Shown one piece after another: positions 6,801-11,179 of a stretch of DNA of 11,179 nt. The translations under genes were made by a program, and so were the position numbers. The stretch is from assembly GCA_900552245.1 (NCBI GenBank), contig URYY01000069.1, forward strand, positions 1 to 11,179, read 5' to 3'. Each line of letters opens with the position of its first letter. The stretch's first letter is position 1. Below the pieces are notes generated by a model. It saw only the letters and a list, made by a program, of their open reading frames with translations. It did no database searches and was not told the origin of the DNA. This stretch comes from an uncultured Opitutales bacterium. Lineage in GTDB: Bacteria > Verrucomicrobiota > Verrucomicrobiia > Opitutales > Intestinicryptomonadaceae.

Positions 6801-6958
6801 GATTTTCGGGAGCTTCTTTGAGGCTTTTCGGGAGGGGAGCTGTCGGTATCTTAAAAAATTAAAGTTTTTTGGGGTAGGGCTTTTCGCTTTTAAAAAAGCT
6901 TTTTCCCGCATGTTCGGAGCGTATTTTGTTTCGTGGGTACCCCAAATGTTAAGAAAAC

Positions 6959-6988
6959 AAAAAACCGCGGCTTAGCCGCGGTTTTTTT
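6959..6988 (-). terminator. Strong bidirectional terminator between lipoprotein and fumarase genes
   Basis: A 10-bp perfect stem (AAACCGCGGC 6962-6971 with GCCGCGGTTT 6975-6984) has a TTA loop. It has T-runs on both strands: plus strand 6982-6988, minus strand six T opposite 6959-6964. It lies 30 bp beyond the fumarase stop codon and can also stop transcripts coming from the lipoprotein gene. Confidence 0.9.
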
Positions 6989-7014
6989 ATCTCTTAAGTC
7001 TTGGGAGTTTACCC

Positions 7015-8634
7015 CTAGAGCATCTTAAAGAAGTCGTTGCCCTTGTCGTCAACTAGAATGAATGCGGGGAAGTCCTCTACTTCAATCTTCCAGACAGCTT
7101 CCATGCCAAGTTCCGGATATTCCAAAAGTTCGACTTTCTTGATGTTCTTTTCGGCAAGTAGCGCCGCGGGGCCGCCGATAGAGCCTAAGTAGAAGCCGCC
7201 GTGCTTTTTGCAAGCGTCTGTTACTGCTTGGCTGCGGTTGCCCTTTGCAATCATAATCATGCTGCCGCCATGCTCTTGGAATACATCTACGTAGGGGTCC
7301 ATTCTACCTGCCGTCGTCGGGCCGAAAGAGCCTGAGGGCTTGCCTTTTGGCGTCTTTGCAGGGCCTGCGTAATAGACGGGGTGCTTCTTGATGTATTCCG
7401 GAAGCCCCTCTCCCTTTTCAATTCTCTCCATGAGCTTTGCGTGGGCTATGTCGCGAGCAACGATTATTGTGCCGCTTAGGCTCAGGCGCGTCTTTACAGG
7501 ATACTTTGAAAGTTCCGCCAAGATTTCGGGCATCGGGCGGTTTAGGTCTATCTTTACTGCGCCGTCGCCTGTATTTACGCTCCTGTACTTTTCGGGTATG
7601 AAGCGCGCGGGGTCGGATTCAAGCTCCTCCAGCCATACGCCGTTTTCGTCGATTTTTGCCTTCGCGTTTCTGTCGGCGGAGCAGGATACGCCCAACCCCA
7701 CCGGGCAGGAGGCGCCGTGGCGCGGCATGCGTATTATGCGCACATCGAGTGCAAAGTACTTACCGCCGAACTGTGCGCCTATTCCGAGCTTCTGGGCTTC
7801 CTTTAATACGAGCTTTTCAAGCTCCACATCTCTAAATGCGTGACCTAACTTGTTGCCTGAAGTCGGGAGGTTGTCTAGGTACTTTGTGGAGGCGAGCTTA
7901 ACTGTCTTTAGGCAGAGCTCGGCGCTCGTGCCGCCAATTACCCAAGCTAGGTGGTAGGGCGGGCAGGCTGCAGTTCCGAGCGTCTTCATCTTTTCTATCA
8001 TGAAACTTACGAGGCGCTTGGGGTTTAGGAGCGCCTTGGTTTCCTGATAAAGGTAGGTCTTATTTGCGCTGCCGCCGCCCTTTGCGACAAACAGAAATTC
8101 GTACTTGCTTGAGTCGGTCGCAAAAATATCGATTTGTGCGGGCAGGTTGCAGCCCGTATTTACCTCGTTATACATGTCAAGCGGCGCATTTTGCGAATAG
8201 CGCAAGTTCTCCTGCGTGTAGCATTCAAATACGCCCTTTGATAGAGCTTCTTCGTCGTTTGCGCCGGTCCATACGCGCTGCCCCTTCTTGGCGACGATTG
8301 TCGCAGTTCCCGTGTCTTGGCAGAAGGGCAGGATTCCGCCCGCTGCCACTTCGGCGTTTCTAAGCATCGTAAGAGCCACCGACTTATCGTTTTCAGAGGC
8401 TTCCGGGTCTTCCAAAATGTCGGCAACCATCTTTAAGTGCGCGGGGCGCAGCTTAAATGCTATGTCTGTAAAAGCGGCGCGCGCCAGCGTCGTTAGCGCT
8501 TGCGGGCTCACTTTAAGGATTTTTTCGCCCTCAAATTCGGCGGTGCTTACGCCCTCTTTTGTGATGAGTCTGTACTTGGTGTCGTCCGCGCCTAGGGGGA
8601 ACATCTTCTGGTATTTGAATTCTACTTGTGCCAT
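7015..8634 (-). CDS. fumA: Class I fumarate hydratase (iron-sulfur)
   Basis: The 539-residue protein catalyses reversible hydration of fumarate to L-malate in the TCA cycle (EC 4.2.1.2), in the cytoplasm. It is the oxygen-sensitive, homodimeric [4Fe-4S] type. The three cluster cysteines are visible and fall at the same numbers as in E. coli FumA: Cys105 ([10 protein letters not shown]), Cys224 ([11 protein letters not shown]) and Cys318 ([10 protein letters not shown]). The N-terminal catalytic domain spans about residues 10-330. The C-terminal swivelling domain includes [16 protein letters not shown] (435-450) and KGNRSQA (464-470). Length agrees with the family (E. coli FumA 548), so it is complete and apparently functional. 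Other class I members act on tartrate or mesaconate, but full length and conserved motifs favour fumarate. The start at 8634 has no obvious Shine-Dalgarno. It is transcribed alone, divergently from the DUF2130 gene. Confidence 0.95.
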   Translation of the reverse strand: MAQVEFKYQKMFPLGADDTKYRLITKEGVSTAEFEGEKILKVSPQALTTLARAAFTDIAFKLRPAHLKMVADILEDPEASENDKSVALTMLRNAEVAAGGILPFCQDTGTATIVAKKGQRVWTGANDEEALSKGVFECYTQENLRYSQNAPLDMYNEVNTGCNLPAQIDIFATDSSKYEFLFVAKGGGSANKTYLYQETKALLNPKRLVSFMIEKMKTLGTAACPPYHLAWVIGGTSAELCLKTVKLASTKYLDNLPTSGNKLGHAFRDVELEKLVLKEAQKLGIGAQFGGKYFALDVRIIRMPRHGASCPVGLGVSCSADRNAKAKIDENGVWLEELESDPARFIPEKYRSVNTGDGAVKIDLNRPMPEILAELSKYPVKTRLSLSGTIIVARDIAHAKLMERIEKGEGLPEYIKKHPVYYAGPAKTPKGKPSGSFGPTTAGRMDPYVDVFQEHGGSMIMIAKGNRSQAVTDACKKHGGFYLGSIGGPAALLAEKNIKKVELLEYPELGMEAVWKIEVEDFPAFILVDDKGNDFFKML

Positions 8635-8678
8635 TTTAAGTGAGTTAGAAATTTCTATTTAACAAATATGTGCCGGCA

Positions 8679-8708
8679 ATGTTAAGTCCGAAAGCCACCC
8701 TTAGTCAA
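8679..8708 (-). promoter_or_regulatory. Predicted promoter of the fumarase gene
   Basis: On the minus strand, TTGACT (8703-8708) is followed after 18 bp by TAACAT (8679-8684), which matches TATAAT at four of six positions. The start of transcription would be near 8672, giving a leader of about 38 nt. Confidence 0.4.
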
Positions 8709-8844
8709 GTTTGTAAAAACTTTCGTTTATTCCGCGCTTTTTTAACAGAATGCTAGGCTTGCATATTTGGAAATAAATTTGCAAAAGTAGAATGATTTTT
8801 TTCTTTGAGGTGCGATATTTTGGTAAGTCCGCTTTTGTGTGGAG

Positions 8845-8850
8845 TATAAA
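8845..8850 (+). promoter_or_regulatory. Possible -10 box of the DUF2130 gene
   Basis: TATAAA matches TATAAT at five positions. The best -35 partner is TTGGTA at 8820-8825, at a rather long 19 bp spacing. If real, transcription would begin near 8857, which would rule out the GTG at 8857 as a start and support the ATG at 8875. Confidence 0.3.
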
Positions 8851-8861
8851 TTTTAAGTGAA

Positions 8862-8866
8862 AGGGA
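8862..8866 (+). promoter_or_regulatory. Ribosome binding site deciding the DUF2130 start
   Basis: AGGGA lies about 8-9 nt upstream of the ATG at 8875. The alternative GTG start at 8857 has its nearest GGAG (8841-8844) 12 nt away, which is too far. Confidence 0.5.
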
Positions 8867-8874
8867 AAGTGGGA

Positions 8875-10173
8875 ATGAGAGAAATAAAATGTCCAAAGTG
8901 CGGCGAGGTATTCCAGGTTGACGAATCGGGCTACGCTGCAATCTTAAAACAGGTGCGCGACAGGGAATTTGCCGCCGAGATAGAGAGCCGCGAAAGCCAG
9001 TTTGAGCGCGAAAAGACTAGCGCCATAAAGCTTGCCGAGACGCAAGCTCAGAGCAGATTTGAAAAACAGCTTGCAAAGAAAGACGCTGAGCTTGAGAGCT
9101 TGCGGGAGCAGTTGCGGACTGCGCAGCTCGAGGGCAGGGCGCAGATGGGCGAGGCCTTGGCAAAGAAAAGCGCAGAGCTTGCGGAATTGCGCCATAAACT
9201 CGAAAACGCAAGTAAAGATTCTGAGCTTGCTATAAGCGAGGCTCTGAGAAAAAAAGAGGCAGAGCTTGCTCTTAAAGAGCGCAAAATAGACGAGCTTGTA
9301 AGCGAGCGGAGTCTCGCCGAAAGCAAATTTAAACTAGAGCAGAAATCGCTAAGAGAAACGTACGAGGGCGCGCTAAAACTAAAGGACGAGCGCATCGCCG
9401 AACTAAAGGACTTCAAGCTGAAGCAGTCCACAAAAATGCTTGGCGAAACTCTCGAGCAGCACTGCGAGATAGAATTTGAGCGCCTGCGCGCAACGGGCTT
9501 TAAGAACGCCTATTTCAGTAAGGACAACGATGCAAGAAGCGGCAGCAAGGGCGACTATATCTTCCGCGACTTCGATTCTGAAAACACGGAGTTTATATCC
9601 ATAATGTTTGAGATGAAAAACGAGCTGGAGTGCACAGCTACAAAGCGGAAAAACATCGACTTTTTAAAGGAACTCGACAAGGACCGCCGCGAGAAGAATT
9701 GCGAGTATGCGGTTTTAGTTTCGCTGCTTGAGCCGGAGAGCGAACTTTACAATTCGGGGATTGTCGATGTCTCGCACATATACCCCAAGACATACGTCGT
9801 AAGGCCGCAATTCTTTATCCCGATAATAACGCTTTTGAGAAACGCCGCGGCAAATTCGCTGGAGTACAGGCGGCAGCTTGCGCTAGCGAGAAGTCAGGAG
9901 ATAGATGTTTCGAACTTCGAATCTAGAATGAACGAATTTAAGGACAAGTTTTCCAGAAACTTCCGCCTCGCAAGCGAAAAGTTTAATGCCGCGATTGCTG
10001 AAATCGACAAGACCATAGCCCACCTGCAAAAGACAAAGGAGGCTCTTTTATCTTCCGAAAACAACTTGCGCCTTGCAAACGACAAGGCCGAGGCTCTGAG
10101 TATAAAGAAGCTCGTGAGAGGTAACCCCACAATGGCAGCTAAGTTTGAAGCCCTTGAAAAATCGGGCGAATAG
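8875..10173 (+). CDS. DUF2130 protein: zinc-ribbon-like N-terminus, long coiled coil, nuclease-like fold
   Basis: The 432-residue product opens with [17 protein letters not shown], a CxxC half zinc ribbon (Cys6, Cys9). Residues about 25-180 form a highly charged coiled coil rich in Ala, Glu, Lys, Leu and Arg. The DUF2130 domain follows: [10 protein letters not shown] (223-232) and SIMFEMKNE (242-250), then [22 protein letters not shown] (265-286) and [14 protein letters not shown] (298-311). Asp227, Glu246 and Lys248 have the D...ExK arrangement of PD-(D/E)XK nucleases, to which this family has been related; activity is unproven. A second helical stretch (about 350-415) closes the protein. 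The start at 8875 is chosen over GTG at 8857 because of AGGGA at 8862-8866. No partner gene is next to it: the fumarase upstream is divergent and the FabF gene downstream is convergent. The family call is good; the function is unknown. Confidence 0.88.
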   Translation: MREIKCPKCGEVFQVDESGYAAILKQVRDREFAAEIESRESQFEREKTSAIKLAETQAQSRFEKQLAKKDAELESLREQLRTAQLEGRAQMGEALAKKSAELAELRHKLENASKDSELAISEALRKKEAELALKERKIDELVSERSLAESKFKLEQKSLRETYEGALKLKDERIAELKDFKLKQSTKMLGETLEQHCEIEFERLRATGFKNAYFSKDNDARSGSKGDYIFRDFDSENTEFISIMFEMKNELECTATKRKNIDFLKELDKDRREKNCEYAVLVSLLEPESELYNSGIVDVSHIYPKTYVVRPQFFIPIITLLRNAAANSLEYRRQLALARSQEIDVSNFESRMNEFKDKFSRNFRLASEKFNAAIAEIDKTIAHLQKTKEALLSSENNLRLANDKAEALSIKKLVRGNPTMAAKFEALEKSGE

Positions 10174-10418
10174 CTCTTGCACTTGGAATCTTGCGTTCCA
10201 GGGCGGTCCATTTGAGTTTTTACTTTGAAGAGCCTGTTTCTCAGAGCTTCTCAGAATTTATTTGGAGGGGGTGGGGTAGGGATTTCCCTATATTGCAAGC
10301 AAAATATAAGTATCTAAACTTGGACTCTAAATTTTATTCTGGGGGCGAGGTTTTGTGTGCGGTCTTGGTTTGGCAATTTATTAAAACTGCAAATATGTAG
10401 CGATTCGCATTTGCCCGC
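10174..10418. other. G-rich gene-free stretch after the DUF2130 gene
   Basis: This region lies between the DUF2130 stop and the FabF terminator. A G-rich run at 10264-10281 has three tracts of three or more G (GGGGG-T-GGGG-TA-GGG) and overlaps a small hairpin TAGGG/CCCTA (10277-10290). A short TGGAA/TTCCA hairpin near 10185-10201 lacks a T-run, so no clear terminator for the DUF2130 gene was found. A frame at 10191-10400 has no ribosome binding site and no recognisable features. Confidence 0.45.
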
Positions 10419-10449
10419 AAAAAAAGGCGCACCCAAAACTAGGCGCGCC
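10419..10449 (-). terminator. Intrinsic terminator of the fabF gene
   Basis: On the minus strand an 8-bp stem (GGCGCGCC 10442-10449 with GGTGCGCC 10426-10433, one G-U pair) encloses an 8-nt loop and is followed by seven T (10419-10425). It begins 32 bp beyond the fabF stop codon. Confidence 0.9.
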
Positions 10450-10481
10450 CAAATTTTAATTTAGAGCCAATCAGTTTTCCA

Positions 10482-11179
10482 TTAGGGCACAAACTTCTTA
10501 AATAGGAGCGTGCCGTTGTGTCCGCCAAAGCCCAAGTTCGTGCTTATGGCAACATTTACGTCCGCCTTTCTTGCGACGTTCGGAACGTAGTCCAAATCGC
10601 AGTCCGGATCCGGATGCTCAAGGTTTATTGTCGGGGGGACTATACCCGTTTCAATAACCTTTGCGCAGACGGCGGCTTCTATTGCTCCCGCAGCACCCAA
10701 GAGGTGGCCGGTCATGCTCTTTGTGGAGCTTACCATGAGCTTCTTTGCGTAGTCGCCAAAGACCTTTTTGATTGCGAGTGTCTCAAACTTGTCGTTGTAT
10801 TGCGTGGAAGTTCCATGGGCGTTTATGTAGTCCACTTCTTCCGGCTTTACTCCGGCATCGTCCATCACGCGCTCGAGAGCCAGTGCAAGACCCCTACCTT
10901 CAATGTCGGGGCTTGTGATGTGGTAGGCGTCGCAAGTTGCGCCGTAGCCCGCAATTTCGCAGTAAATCTTTGCGTTTCTTGCAAGCGCGTGCTCAAGCCT
11001 CTCGAGAATCAAAATTCCCGCGCCCTCGCCCATTACAAAGCCGCACCTATCTTTATCAAATGGGCGCGAGGCCTTTTCGGGGGCGTCGTTAAAGTTTGTG
11101 GCCATGGCCTTCATTGCGCAGAATCCCGAGAACGAAAGCCCTGTAACGGCAGCTTCACTGCCGCCTGCAACTATGACGT
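10482..11179 (-). CDS. fabF: 3-oxoacyl-ACP synthase II (FabF), N-terminus cut off by window
   Basis: The frame is open to the right edge and holds about 231 residues, the C-terminal part of a family member usually near 413 long. The first visible residues are [22 protein letters not shown], so the internal ATG at 11114 is not the start. FabF condenses malonyl-ACP with acyl-ACP in fatty-acid chain elongation (EC 2.3.1.179), in the cytoplasm. Visible hallmarks are [17 protein letters not shown], the catalytic His in NAHGTST (codon near 10815-10817), the conserved Lys in [15 protein letters not shown] (10719-10721) and its second catalytic His (10704-10706), and the terminal [13 protein letters not shown]. 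The active-site Cys lies in the missing part. FabB is the main alternative, but the HGTSTxxND and [13 protein letters not shown] motifs fit FabF better. Usual neighbours such as acpP would lie beyond the right edge. Confidence 0.93.
   Translation of the reverse strand, partial: VIVAGGSEAAVTGLSFSGFCAMKAMATNFNDAPEKASRPFDKDRCGFVMGEGAGILILERLEHALARNAKIYCEIAGYGATCDAYHITSPDIEGRGLALALERVMDDAGVKPEEVDYINAHGTSTQYNDKFETLAIKKVFGDYAKKLMVSSTKSMTGHLLGAAGAIEAAVCAKVIETGIVPPTINLEHPDPDCDLDYVPNVARKADVNVAISTNLGFGGHNGTLLFKKFVP

Noticed and set aside
6754..6975. 73-codon frame on the plus strand after the lipoprotein gene
   Set aside because: It ends inside the strong terminator hairpin at 6962-6984, has no ribosome binding site, and gives a Phe-rich product without motifs.

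Overview
The window most resembles a Verrucomicrobiota chromosome, probably from the Opitutae/Opitutales side. The clues are a PEP-CTERM sorted surface protein, a Tat-exported Gfo/Idh/MocA oxidoreductase, a secreted HEAT-like protein, weak or absent Shine-Dalgarno sequences at several starts, and AT-rich spacers around moderately GC-rich genes. This assignment is an inference from gene content; no rRNA or other phylogenetic marker is present.

Layout. Positions 1-386 (minus) hold the N-terminal part of a secreted protein that looks like a diverged subtilisin-fold protein. After an AT-rich spacer, 759-1790 (plus) encodes a PEP-CTERM protein as a single-gene unit, with a consensus-like promoter upstream and a strong intrinsic terminator downstream. 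A gene-free stretch follows. A two-gene minus-strand operon then reads from 5264 down to 2386: a Tat-exported oxidoreductase followed 26 bp later by a secreted HEAT-like protein, with its own promoter and terminator. From 5265 to 6225 there is no convincing protein gene. This stretch contains a GC-rich island whose minus-strand transcript would fold into a closed, branched structure ending in a U-run, with a TTGACA box upstream, so it is a candidate small RNA gene.

The second half holds a META-domain lipoprotein (6226-6744, plus), a class I iron-sulfur fumarase (7015-8634, minus) with a terminator at 6959-6988, a divergently transcribed DUF2130 coiled-coil/nuclease-fold protein (8875-10173, plus), and the C-terminal part of the fatty-acid synthesis enzyme FabF (10482 to the right edge, minus) with a strong terminator.

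Function as a whole. Two genes are core metabolism (fumarase in the TCA cycle, FabF in fatty-acid elongation). Four or five products are predicted to leave the cytoplasm by four signal types: Sec signal peptide, Tat signal, lipobox, and PEP-CTERM/exosortase. No mobile element, CRISPR array, tRNA or rRNA was found. The least explained items are the candidate RNA at 5757-5895, the exported oxidoreductase/HEAT pair, and the DUF2130 protein.
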